Origin: Bacillota bacterium
Lineage (GTDB): Bacteria > Bacillota > Dethiobacteria > DTU022
DNA: 5,575 bases
Direction: 5' to 3'
Assembly: GCA_012510325.1 (NCBI GenBank)
Contig: JAAZIG010000024.1
Span: forward strand, 1 to 5,575
Position numbers and translations under genes: made by a program. The notes beneath the pieces were generated by a model. That model searched no databases and was not told the origin of the DNA. It saw only the letters and a list, made by a program, of their open reading frames with translations. This document shows positions 1-5,575 of the stretch, in pieces (position 1 is the first letter of the stretch; the number at the start of each line of letters is the position of its first letter).

Positions 1-2238
1 GGCAATGACGGTATTATTCTCATCTTTCAGAAACAGAACACTGCCTCCACAACGGGGGTGACGGGCAAAATCAGCGCTCTTGGCGCCGAGCTGTCGGCCC
101 AAAATGAGGGGCTGCATATCCGGATGCTCATGGATCAGGGCGATTATATTAATCTGTCTGTTTACAGCGTCATCCAGAACCTGCTTATCGGCGGGGCCCT
201 GGCGATCCTGGTGCTCTTCTTCTTCCTTCTGGATGCCCGCCCCACCCTGGTGATCGCCCTGAGTATTCCCCTGAGCCTGATGGTGGCGGTCACGCTCATG
301 TATTTCACCAACATTTCCCTAAATATCATCTCTCTTTCCGGCCTGGCTCTGGGCGTGGGCATGCTCGTGGACAACAGCATCGTGGTTATGGAGAATATTT
401 ACCGCCTGCGCGGTGAGGGTATCGCCGTGCACCGGGCGGCTGTGGGCGGTGCCAGGCAGGTGGGCGGCGCCATCTTTGCCTCCACCCTGACCACTATCTG
501 CGTCTTTTTGCCCATTGTCTTTACCCAGGGCCTTTCGCGGCAGCTGTTTACCGATATGGGGCTGACCATCGCCTTCAGCCTTCTGGCCAGCCTGGCGGTG
601 GCGCTGACGCTGGTCCCGACCATGGCTTCGACCGTTCTTGCCGGCAAGCCGGTGAAACCGCAAAAATGGTTTGCTGCCCTGACGCGCGCCTACAGGCGGC
701 TCCTGAAGTGGTCCTTGAAACATAAAGCGCCCGTTATGATCGCCGTGCTTCTGCTTTTCGCCCTGAGCGTCTACGGCATCACCGTGATGGGCACCGCTTT
801 TCTTCCGGAGATGGATTCCTCCCAGATGAGCGCCGCGCTGACCATGCCTGAAGGGAGCGACTGGGAGGAGACTGAAGCGATGAACGATCTGGTGATGGCC
901 CGGATTCTTGAGATCGAGGCTGTCGAAAGCGTGGGTGCCATCGTTGGCTCATCAGGACAGGCAATGGGTGGTGGGGGAAGGGCCGCTGGGGGGAGCACCT
1001 CCTTTTACATCATGCTCCAAGAGAAGCGCTCTTTGACCAACCGGGAGGTGGAGCGGCTGATCCATGAAAAAACAGAGGATCTAGACGCTGAAATTTCCGT
1101 ATCCGCTTCCGATATGGATCTTTCAGCTCTCGGCGGCAGCGGCATCGAGGTGCTGATCAGAGGCGATGACCTGGATCTCCTGGCCGCCACTGCCGAGGAG
1201 GTGGCGGCTCTTATCGGCGAGACAGAGGGGACGAGGGATATCTTAACCGGCAATGAAGAGAGCTCCACCGAGACCCGCATTGCGATCAACCGGGACGCGG
1301 CGATGCGGGAAGGGCTCACCGTGGCGCAGATCTACCAGGAGGTTGCCGGCCGGTTGGCGGGCAAACTGGAATCCACTGCGCTGCAGGCCGCCGGAGACGA
1401 ATATCCGGTTATCGTTATCGGTGCGCACCGGGACAGCCATACCCGGGACAATCTCGGCGAGCTTGCTTTAACGGTGACCGGCCCGGAGGGAACGGAGAAA
1501 GAGGTGCTTCTGGGCGATATCGCTGAGATTACAGAGGCGCTCACCCCCGGTGCCATTGCCCGGGAGAACCAGTCCCGCCGGGTTACTGTGAGAGCCTCCC
1601 TTGATGAAGGGTACAATATTGGTTTGGTTAGCCGGGAGCTGGAGAGAGAGCTGGCCGGCTATACTCCGCCCGCAGGTTTTACTGTGGAGATCGCCGGTGA
1701 AAACGAGATGATCACCAGCGCCCTCAGGGATATTGTCCTGATGATTGTTTTGGCGGTGATCTTTATCTACCTGATCATGGTGGCCCAGTTTCAGAGCCTG
1801 CTTTCACCCTTTATTATTCTTTTCACTCTGCCCCTGGCTTTTACCGGCGGCTTACTGCTGCTTTGGGTGAGCGGCCTTGATCTTTCGGTTACGGCGATGC
1901 TGGGCTTTCTGGTGCTGGCCGGGATTGTGGTGAACAACGGCATTGTCTATGTCGACTATGTCAATCAGCTTCGTCTGGGGGGTATGGACAAAAAGGAAGC
2001 CCTCCTCGAAGCGGGCAGCGCCCGTCTCCGCCCCATCATTATGACCGCTTTGACCACGATCCTGGCTATGAGCACCATTGCCCTCGGTATCGGCAGCGGT
2101 GCGGAGATGACCCAGCCCATGGCGGTGGTGACCATCGGCGGACTCACTTACGCCACTTTGCTGACCCTGCTGGTGGTGCCGCTGATGTACGATTTTCTGC
2201 ACCGCCGGCCCCTGCGTCGCATCGAAATCGAAGAGTAG
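1..2238 (+). CDS. RND (HAE1/AcrB-like) multidrug efflux transporter, 5'-truncated by window
   Basis: This is the C-terminal ~745 residues of an inner-membrane proton-driven efflux pump. The frame is open from base 1, and comparison with AcrB (~1,050 aa) suggests roughly 285 residues lie upstream, so the GTG at 58 is an internal valine codon, not the start. Visible in order are the end of the first periplasmic loop, TM2-TM6 (about nt 160-650), TM7 (about nt 730-790), the second large periplasmic loop with a glycine-rich linker (about nt 945-1000), and TM8-TM12 (about nt 1720-2200). The TM4 signature GVGMLVDNSIVVMENIYR is diagnostic of the superfamily. In the proton relay the first TM4 aspartate is kept (nt 370-372), the second is Asn (nt 373-375), and the TM10 lysine position is Asn (nt 1933-1935, VVNNGIVYVDY). 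The TM11 motif RLRPIIMTALT (from nt 2023) is present. Related pumps of the SwrC type occur in Firmicutes; substrate and membrane-fusion partner cannot be told from here. Confidence 0.96.
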   Translation, partial: GNDGIILIFQKQNTASTTGVTGKISALGAELSAQNEGLHIRMLMDQGDYINLSVYSVIQNLLIGGALAILVLFFFLLDARPTLVIALSIPLSLMVAVTLMYFTNISLNIISLSGLALGVGMLVDNSIVVMENIYRLRGEGIAVHRAAVGGARQVGGAIFASTLTTICVFLPIVFTQGLSRQLFTDMGLTIAFSLLASLAVALTLVPTMASTVLAGKPVKPQKWFAALTRAYRRLLKWSLKHKAPVMIAVLLLFALSVYGITVMGTAFLPEMDSSQMSAALTMPEGSDWEETEAMNDLVMARILEIEAVESVGAIVGSSGQAMGGGGRAAGGSTSFYIMLQEKRSLTNREVERLIHEKTEDLDAEISVSASDMDLSALGGSGIEVLIRGDDLDLLAATAEEVAALIGETEGTRDILTGNEESSTETRIAINRDAAMREGLTVAQIYQEVAGRLAGKLESTALQAAGDEYPVIVIGAHRDSHTRDNLGELALTVTGPEGTEKEVLLGDIAEITEALTPGAIARENQSRRVTVRASLDEGYNIGLVSRELERELAGYTPPAGFTVEIAGENEMITSALRDIVLMIVLAVIFIYLIMVAQFQSLLSPFIILFTLPLAFTGGLLLLWVSGLDLSVTAMLGFLVLAGIVVNNGIVYVDYVNQLRLGGMDKKEALLEAGSARLRPIIMTALTTILAMSTIALGIGSGAEMTQPMAVVTIGGLTYATLLTLLVVPLMYDFLHRRPLRRIEIEE

Positions 2239-2257
2239 CGGTGGCCACTTGCGTACA

Positions 2258-2282
2258 GTTGATTACCGTTGACAATTGTTGA
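2258..2282 (+). repeat. Three GTTGA direct repeats at 10-bp spacing
   Basis: GTTGA occurs at 2258-2262, 2268-2272 and 2278-2282, each start exactly 10 bp after the last, so all three copies lie on about the same face of the helix. The middle copy contains the -35 box of the promoter at 2269-2297. The layout resembles an iteron-like operator. The encoded protein immediately downstream has an N-terminal helix-turn-helix, so autoregulation is a reasonable inference, but no binding is shown by sequence alone. The 5-base unit is short and chance is possible. Confidence 0.5.
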
Positions 2283-2297
2283 CCGATGGGTTATAGT
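2269..2297 (+). promoter_or_regulatory. Sigma-A-type promoter for the HTH-Uma2 gene
   Basis: TTGACA (2269-2274, perfect -35) is followed by a 17-bp spacer and TATAGT (2292-2297, five of six to TATAAT). The predicted transcription start near 2304 would coincide with the Shine-Dalgarno GGAGGTG (2304-2310), giving a leader of only about 13 nt before the ATG at 2317. No intrinsic terminator with a T-run separates it from the efflux gene, so read-through from upstream is also possible. Confidence 0.75.
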
Positions 2298-2316
2298 TAT
2301 CGCGGAGGTGGGCAGG

Positions 2317-3120
2317 ATGGCCCGGAAGCGCGAGTATATCACCGCTCATGTTTTAGCCGATGCGCTCAACCTTTCCGTCGAGACAATCTGGCGTTATACC
2401 AGGGAGAAAAAGATACCCTTTGTGGAGCTGGGTGGGAAACAATATCGCTATAGTCTTGCCGATGTGATCGGGGCGCTGGAAAGGCCCGCTGCTCGGGAAA
2501 ACACCGTCGAATACGAGCGGGTTCCCGGGCCAAAATTAACTTATCAGGACTACCTGAAGCTGCCGGAAGAGCCGGGCTGCCGTTACGAAATACTGGAGGG
2601 CGTCTTGGTCAAGGATCCTTCTCCGGCGGTGATCCATCAGCGCGTCCTTTTTCGGTTGGCCCGTATACTCGAGGGCTACTTTCGGGTGCATCATCCTGAA
2701 GGTGAACTTTTTATCGCCCCTGTGGATGTCACCTTGACTGAGACAACCGTGATCCAACCGGACCTTTTTTTTGTCTCCGGAAATCAACAGGAGATGGTTA
2801 AAGATACTCATATCGACGGGCCCCCGGCGATGGTGATTGAAATCATATCTCCTTCAACGGGCTCCCGGGACCGGGTGCAGAAAATGTCTGTTTACAAAAA
2901 GGCCGGTGTGCAGCACTACTGGTTGGTCAACCCGGAGGAAAAAACTATGGAATGCTTCGCCCTGCGGGGCGGAGACTATTATTTGGCAGCTGCGGGCCTG
3001 GATCAGGAGCTGATCGAACATCCCCATTACCCCAATTTGGCCATAGATCTCGCCGCCTTATGGCCGGGCTGCCGAGATGTTTTCGATGGGGAAACACTGA
3101 AAAAGAGCACGGCTCCTTGA
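2317..3120 (+). CDS. Helix-turn-helix / Uma2-family PD-(D/E)XK endonuclease-like fusion
   Basis: A 267-residue protein. I chose the ATG at 2317 because GGAGGTG lies 6 nt upstream; a TTG at 2269 would extend the frame but is itself the promoter -35 box. Residues ~6-54 form an excisionase/MerR-like helix-turn-helix (YITAHVLADALNLS, then WRYTREKKIPFVELGGKQ), the fold that reads DNA in Xis/AlpA-type proteins. Residues ~74-255 are a Uma2 (formerly DUF820) domain with RYEILEG at 89-95, then the PD-(D/E)XK core: D149 in IQPDLFFV, E175 in MVIEIISPST and K189 in RVQKMSVYKKAG, followed by YWLVNPEEKT. All core residues are intact, so it is probably a competent nuclease fold. The physiological role of Uma2 proteins is unsettled; they are abundant in cyanobacteria and some Firmicutes. 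The HTH suggests sequence-specific DNA binding (inference). It ends where the next promoter begins. Confidence 0.93.
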   Translation: MARKREYITAHVLADALNLSVETIWRYTREKKIPFVELGGKQYRYSLADVIGALERPAARENTVEYERVPGPKLTYQDYLKLPEEPGCRYEILEGVLVKDPSPAVIHQRVLFRLARILEGYFRVHHPEGELFIAPVDVTLTETTVIQPDLFFVSGNQQEMVKDTHIDGPPAMVIEIISPSTGSRDRVQKMSVYKKAGVQHYWLVNPEEKTMECFALRGGDYYLAAAGLDQELIEHPHYPNLAIDLAALWPGCRDVFDGETLKKSTAP

Positions 3121-3145
3121 TCAGTCTCTGCGAACATGCTATGAT
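3117..3145 (+). promoter_or_regulatory. Extended -10 promoter for the AbiEii-like/DUF6922 pair
   Basis: TTGATC (3117-3122) is followed by a 17-bp spacer and TATGAT (3140-3145), with the extended -10 dinucleotide TG at 3137-3138. The -35 box overlaps the last codons and TGA stop (3118-3120) of the Uma2 gene. The predicted start is near 3152, about 32 nt ahead of the ATG at 3184, and it disfavours the in-frame GTG at 3154 as translation start. Confidence 0.7.
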
Positions 3146-3183
3146 GTAAATTAGTGGGAAATAGCGACTGTGGGGGGGATAGG

Positions 3184-3885
3184 ATGGAGCGACCTTTTAC
3201 TGATGTACTGCCTGCCGAAGCAATGAAGATCTGCGCAGGGATTGGTTCCTCGACAGTGGGGCCAAATTATTGCCTGGCGGGCGGTACAGGGTTGGCCCTG
3301 CAGATTAAGCACCGCCGCTCAAATGATCTTGATTTCATACTTATCGATCACAAAAAGAAGAGTCTTGACCCTGGTCTTGTTTCTGTTCTTGAAAGAATAT
3401 TTCCCGAAGTATCTCTCTTTGTAAATTTACAGGAATCAACGCAACTGGATCTAACTCTGGCCGGGATCAAAATTACATTTTTGGCCTATCCTTTTCCACT
3501 GATCAATCTACCGGTAAAGGGGGCTGCGTTGGCTCCGTTTCTGAAAGGAACTTTGCTGGCATCTCCACAAGAAATAGCGCTGATGAAAGCATACTCTATC
3601 GGCAGAAGGGCTACCTTCCGTGATTACATTGATCTTTATTTTTTGCTTATTGAGCAGGCAGTGGATCTCGCTTACATCGAAGAAAAAGCGCAAGTAAAAT
3701 ACACGACTAACAGCAAATCAGGCTTTTCCATGAAGCTTTTCCTGGAGCAGCTGGTCTATACCGCTGATTTAGCCGATCAGGAAGCGGCGATCAAGATGGT
3801 TTTTAAAGAAGGCCTAACAGTTGAGGCGATAGAAAATTACCTCACCGGTAGAGTTAAAGAGTACCTGAAAAGCAATTTTTACTAA
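3184..3885 (+). CDS. AbiEii/AbiGii-family nucleotidyltransferase (putative toxin)
   Basis: A 233-residue protein with the nucleotidyltransferase core of the AbiEii/AbiGii toxin family. YCLAGGTGLALQ (residues 29-40) gives the GG-T-x-L nucleotide-binding turn; RRSNDLDFI (44-52) supplies the paired metal-binding aspartates D48 and D50; ASPQEIALMKAYSIGRR then FRDYIDLYFLL (126-155) matches the C-terminal helical motif with K135, R142, D147 and D150. In characterised AbiE and MenT systems such enzymes transfer nucleotides to RNA and stop growth; that role here is inference. The start is ATG 3184, preceded by an unusual run of seven G (3172-3178) five bases upstream that can act as Shine-Dalgarno. 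An upstream in-frame GTG at 3154 would sit almost on the predicted transcript start. Base composition is visibly more A+T-rich than the efflux gene, consistent with acquisition by transfer. The downstream partner starts 15 nt after the stop. Confidence 0.9.
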   Translation: MERPFTDVLPAEAMKICAGIGSSTVGPNYCLAGGTGLALQIKHRRSNDLDFILIDHKKKSLDPGLVSVLERIFPEVSLFVNLQESTQLDLTLAGIKITFLAYPFPLINLPVKGAALAPFLKGTLLASPQEIALMKAYSIGRRATFRDYIDLYFLLIEQAVDLAYIEEKAQVKYTTNSKSGFSMKLFLEQLVYTADLADQEAAIKMVFKEGLTVEAIENYLTGRVKEYLKSNFY

Positions 3886-3900
3886 CCCGATGGAGTGCGG

Positions 3901-4323
3901 ATGGATTGGAAAGAGGCAAAGATGAAAATACCTGATGAACTGGCTCCTCTTTTCCAAAATTACGATCTTCCGAGTATGGATATGGTCCGTTTTGCTGATC
4001 TGATTATACGGACAGCGCTTACCAGGGGAACGCTGCCGCAAATAGATCTGCTTTTTCAGCTGTACGGCGCTGCAAAAATCAAAGAGGTTTTCTGCAGCGA
4101 TTTCTTTGGGTTGAGGACTCTGCCGGTGTCGACGACCCTGCTTTGGTCCCTGCTATTTCTTACAGAAGAAGAACGAAGAGAATATATCCGCTGGTATAAG
4201 GACCCCTGCCAGCGCTGGGCACCGCGCCGGACGGTACTGGGGGAGCCTTACAGGCAACCCGGGAAGCCGCTTTTCGGGGGGGATTTTGCTCCCGGAAGCG
4301 CTCCGGCGAAACTGCCGGAATGA
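3901..4323 (+). CDS. DUF6922-like small protein, probable partner/antitoxin of the AbiEii-like protein
   Basis: A 140-residue soluble protein. Residues ~10-90 (IPDELAPLFQNYDLP, then FADLIIRTALTRG, LLFQLYGAAKIKEVF and TTLLWSLLFL) fit the short all-helical DUF6922 pattern as I remember it. That family is often encoded next to AbiEii-type nucleotidyltransferases. The position, 15 nt after the stop of the nucleotidyltransferase and under the same promoter, suggests it is the cognate antitoxin or regulator (inference). The ATG at 3901 has GGAG five bases upstream; ATG 3922 is an alternative with AGAGG five bases upstream and would begin closer to the conserved region. The last ~28 residues, after RWAPRRTV, are rich in Gly and Pro, do not look like the family and are encoded by GC-rich, palindromic DNA, so the original stop may have been lost. 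No membrane segment or signal peptide is seen. Confidence 0.75.
   Translation: MDWKEAKMKIPDELAPLFQNYDLPSMDMVRFADLIIRTALTRGTLPQIDLLFQLYGAAKIKEVFCSDFFGLRTLPVSTTLLWSLLFLTEEERREYIRWYKDPCQRWAPRRTVLGEPYRQPGKPLFGGDFAPGSAPAKLPE
4302..4319 (+). repeat. GC-rich hairpin at the 3' end of the DUF6922-like gene
   Basis: TCCGGC and GCCGGA form a perfect 6-bp stem around the loop GAAACT. The left arm can also pair with CCGGA at 4292-4296, so two hairpins compete. No T-run follows, so it is not a classical intrinsic terminator, though it could pause polymerase or protect the mRNA 3' end. It lies inside the coding frame just before the stop at 4321-4323. Confidence 0.5.
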
Positions 4324-4511
4324 AAGAAATTGGCTAATAGATGTCTTCATGTCTGCCAGTTGCCAACCCGCCATAAAATCGACAGATGACAGCTCTAGAG
4401 AGAGCCCTTCAAATCTGGGATGCTTGACGAATCGTCATCCATGCCTGAGGCGGCGAGAACGTAACGGCCGCTTTGCAGGGGTTACTATCTTTCCGTTTTA
4501 TGTTGTATGTT
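4324..4511. other. Gene-free spacer between the DUF6922-like gene and the transposase relic
   Basis: About 190 bp in which I find no reading frame with a family resemblance and no ribosome-binding site ahead of a credible start. It contains a 5-bp-stem hairpin, GCTCT-AGAG-AGAGC (4392-4405), and the perfect dyad at 4425-4437. It may be decayed flank of the insertion sequence whose transposase end lies at 4512, but I could not identify the element's terminal inverted repeat. Confidence 0.5.
4425..4437. repeat. Perfect 13-bp dyad TGACGA-A-TCGTCA
   Basis: Two exact 6-base arms are separated by one base. A further GGAT (4418-4421) and ATCC (4437-4440) can pair outside it with a bulge. Size and symmetry suit a dimeric regulator's half-sites or a small cruciform, but no promoter is adjacent on either strand, so function is unassigned. 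Confidence 0.4.
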
Positions 4512-4821
4512 TTAGATTTTCTTTTTGCTGTCTGCAACAAGTTGTCTAATCTCACCGGTTTTAAGATAACGCTGGTCAAAGTGAGATTTAACACAACTGC
4601 ACTCAATTTCCCCAAATGATAGATTCTACCGCCTCATGATCAGCTATATCGATCTCATTGGTAATAATTACGTGGTATCCGTTATACTTTTTGGCTTTTG
4701 CTATTTTCTCAAGATCCAGCTCAGGCACGCGTTTGATATTTACACATCCACCGGTTTCCCGATCATAGTTAATGTTTTTAAGATGGCGCAGCGCTCCGCT
4801 AATAATACAATAGGTATTATC
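4512..4821 (-). pseudogene. IS1634/IS4-type transposase relic, internally deleted
   Basis: Read on the - strand, two blocks look like the C-terminal part of an IS1634-like DDE transposase. The first (about 4818 down to 4621) includes LRHLKNINYDRETGG, VPELDLEKIAKAKKYNGYH and VIITNEIDIADHE. This corresponds to the family's conserved stretch of the form DxxKIAxxxKYDGYYxIxTSExD, which normally runs into the YxGLWxIExxF segment carrying the catalytic glutamate. Instead the frame stops at TGA (4605-4603). A second block in another frame (about 4619 down to 4515) includes KSHFDQRYLKTGEIRQLVAD and SKKKI, ends at TAA (4514-4512) and resembles the family's extreme C-terminus. The segment with the catalytic Glu is absent, so a deletion with frameshift joined the two near 4620. 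The N-terminal half is also missing, replaced by the promoter and start of the Rpn-like gene. The element cannot encode an active transposase. Identification rests on remembered family motifs. Confidence 0.7.
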
Positions 4822-4851
4822 TTGAAGCTGGAAGCTCCGGCATGGTATAAT
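4822..4851 (+). promoter_or_regulatory. Extended -10 promoter for the Rpn-like gene
   Basis: TTGAAG (4822-4827) is followed by an 18-bp spacer and a perfect TATAAT (4846-4851), with the extended -10 TG at 4843-4844. The predicted start near 4858 gives a leader of about 26 nt containing AGGAG (4871-4875). The promoter sits at the broken edge of the transposase relic, so it may have been formed or exposed by the event that truncated that element. Confidence 0.75.
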
Positions 4852-4883
4852 TAGATTAATCAGACAGGGCAGGAGTTGAGGGG

Positions 4884-5575
4884 ATGCCCGAGCAGAGAAC
4901 CGCTGATCATGAGCTGATGTCGCCGAAGGTGGACTTCGTCTTTAAACTGATCTTCGGTGATGAAAAAAATAAACATATACTGGCCGCATTTCTTACTTCC
5001 GTCTTGAAGTTGCCGCCTGGTGAGCTGGTTGGCCTGGAAATTATCAACACTGAACTTTTGCGTGAATTTAAGGAAGATAAAAAAGGAATCCTGGATGTAA
5101 GGGCTAGGACAAAGCAGGGTAAACAGATCAATATTGAGATTCAGATCCTGCCCACTGAATATATGCCGGAGAGAACTCTGTTTTACTGGTCCAAGATGTA
5201 TTCATCGCAGCTTAAACCGGGAGAGACCTATGGAGGTCTGAAGAAATGTATCGCGATCAACATCGTAGACTTTGTGTGTACACCGCTTCAGAAATTGCAT
5301 ACCTGCTATCTTTTAAAAGAAGCGACAAATGAGCATATCCTGACCGATATGCTGGAAGTACATTTCATGGAGCTGCCCAAACTGTTCGACGAAAAGATCA
5401 CCCTGTCCCAGGACGACCCTGTTGTGCAGTGGATGACCTTTATCGATGGAAAATCGAAGGGGGTGTTGGAAGTGCTTGCCAAAAAAAACAAAGACATTAA
5501 GAGTGCTTATGACCTGTTGCAGATCATCAGCCAGGATGAAAAGGCCAGGATGATCTATGAAGCCAGACAAGCGGA
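4884..5575 (+). CDS. Rpn-family / PD-(D/E)XK nuclease 'transposase' protein, 3'-truncated by window
   Basis: The frame is open from ATG 4884 to the window end (230 codons, no stop). AGGAG lies 8 nt upstream and a further GAGGGG abuts the start. The N-terminus MSPKVDFVFKLIFGDEKNK (residues 12-30) is the hallmark of the Rpn/PF12784 group of recombination-promoting nucleases, often annotated as putative transposase or invertase. The nuclease core follows: ILDVRARTKQGKQINIEIQI, with D71, then E85 and Q87 as the family's E-x-Q form of the (D/E)XK motif. YMPERTLFYWSKMYSSQL and GETYGGLKKCIAINIVDF (residues ~93-129) match the conserved middle. Full-length members are usually about 270-330 aa, so perhaps 40-100 residues lie beyond the window. 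In E. coli, Rpn proteins raise RecA-independent recombination and damage DNA; a phage-defence role has also been proposed. All core residues are intact in the visible part. Confidence 0.93.
   Translation, partial: MPEQRTADHELMSPKVDFVFKLIFGDEKNKHILAAFLTSVLKLPPGELVGLEIINTELLREFKEDKKGILDVRARTKQGKQINIEIQILPTEYMPERTLFYWSKMYSSQLKPGETYGGLKKCIAINIVDFVCTPLQKLHTCYLLKEATNEHILTDMLEVHFMELPKLFDEKITLSQDDPVVQWMTFIDGKSKGVLEVLAKKNKDIKSAYDLLQIISQDEKARMIYEARQA

Noticed and set aside
319..723. 134-residue minus-strand frame inside the efflux gene
   Set aside because: His/Gln/Gly/Ala-rich composition typical of antisense to GC-rich coding DNA; no motif.
2241..2248. GTGGCCAC palindrome after the efflux gene as a terminator
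   Set aside because: Only 8 bp with no loop or T-run; likely chance.
2269..2316. Upstream TTG start adding 16 residues to the HTH-Uma2 protein
   Set aside because: The TTG is part of the TTGACA -35 box, there is no Shine-Dalgarno ahead of it, and the ATG at 2317 has GGAGGTG at ideal spacing.
3154..3183. Upstream GTG start for the AbiEii-like gene
   Set aside because: It would lie within ~2 nt of the predicted transcription start, lacks a ribosome-binding site, and the added residues do not resemble the family.
4302..4330. Intrinsic terminator for the AbiEii/DUF6922 unit
   Set aside because: The hairpin is real but no T-run follows it, so I list it only as a hairpin.
4286..4549. 87-residue + strand frame across the end of the DUF6922-like gene
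   Set aside because: No family resemblance, overlaps a better-supported gene, and no credible start signal.
4636..4854. 72-residue + strand frame with hydrophobic stretch
   Set aside because: It is the antisense of the transposase relic; the minus strand shows family motifs and the plus frame has no ribosome-binding site.
1..5575. CRISPR array, tRNA or rRNA gene
   Set aside because: No regularly spaced 25-40 bp repeats and no tRNA-like or rRNA-like stretch seen on either strand.

Overview
The window most resembles a stretch of a Bacillota (Firmicutes, class Clostridia-like) chromosome. The reasons are purine-rich Shine-Dalgarno sites, three consensus-like sigma-A promoters with 17-18 bp spacers, and a helix-turn-helix/Uma2 architecture that I recall from moderately thermophilic anaerobic Firmicutes. 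This is inference; no rRNA or other phylogenetic marker is present. All genes that look real lie on the + strand, except a decayed transposase on the - strand.

Layout. (1) Positions 1-2238 hold the C-terminal ~745 residues of a large RND (HAE1/AcrB-like) inner-membrane efflux transporter; its start lies upstream. (2) Positions 2239-2316 are a compact control region with three GTTGA direct repeats at exact 10-bp steps and a near-perfect sigma-A promoter. (3) Positions 2317-3120 encode an excisionase-type helix-turn-helix fused to a Uma2-type PD-(D/E)XK nuclease domain. (4) Positions 3184-4323 are a two-gene unit: an AbiEii/AbiGii-family nucleotidyltransferase followed 15 nt later by a small DUF6922-like protein. 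Its promoter has its -35 box on the stop codon of the preceding gene. (5) Positions 4324-4883 contain no intact gene. They hold a perfect 13-bp dyad, a degraded IS1634/IS4-type transposase on the - strand, and an extended -10 promoter firing rightward. (6) Positions 4884-5575 are the first ~230 codons of an Rpn/PD-(D/E)XK transposase-like protein that runs off the end.

The left part is ordinary transport. From about 2240 onward the window is an accessory island: two different PD-(D/E)XK nuclease-fold proteins, a nucleotidyltransferase toxin-like pair and an insertion-sequence relic, with visibly lower G+C from about 3200 onward. Each accessory unit has its own recognisable promoter, so they look like independently acquired modules rather than one operon. 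The AbiEii-like/DUF6922 pair is the best candidate for a toxin-antitoxin or defence module. I see no clear evidence that all the accessory genes form a single system.
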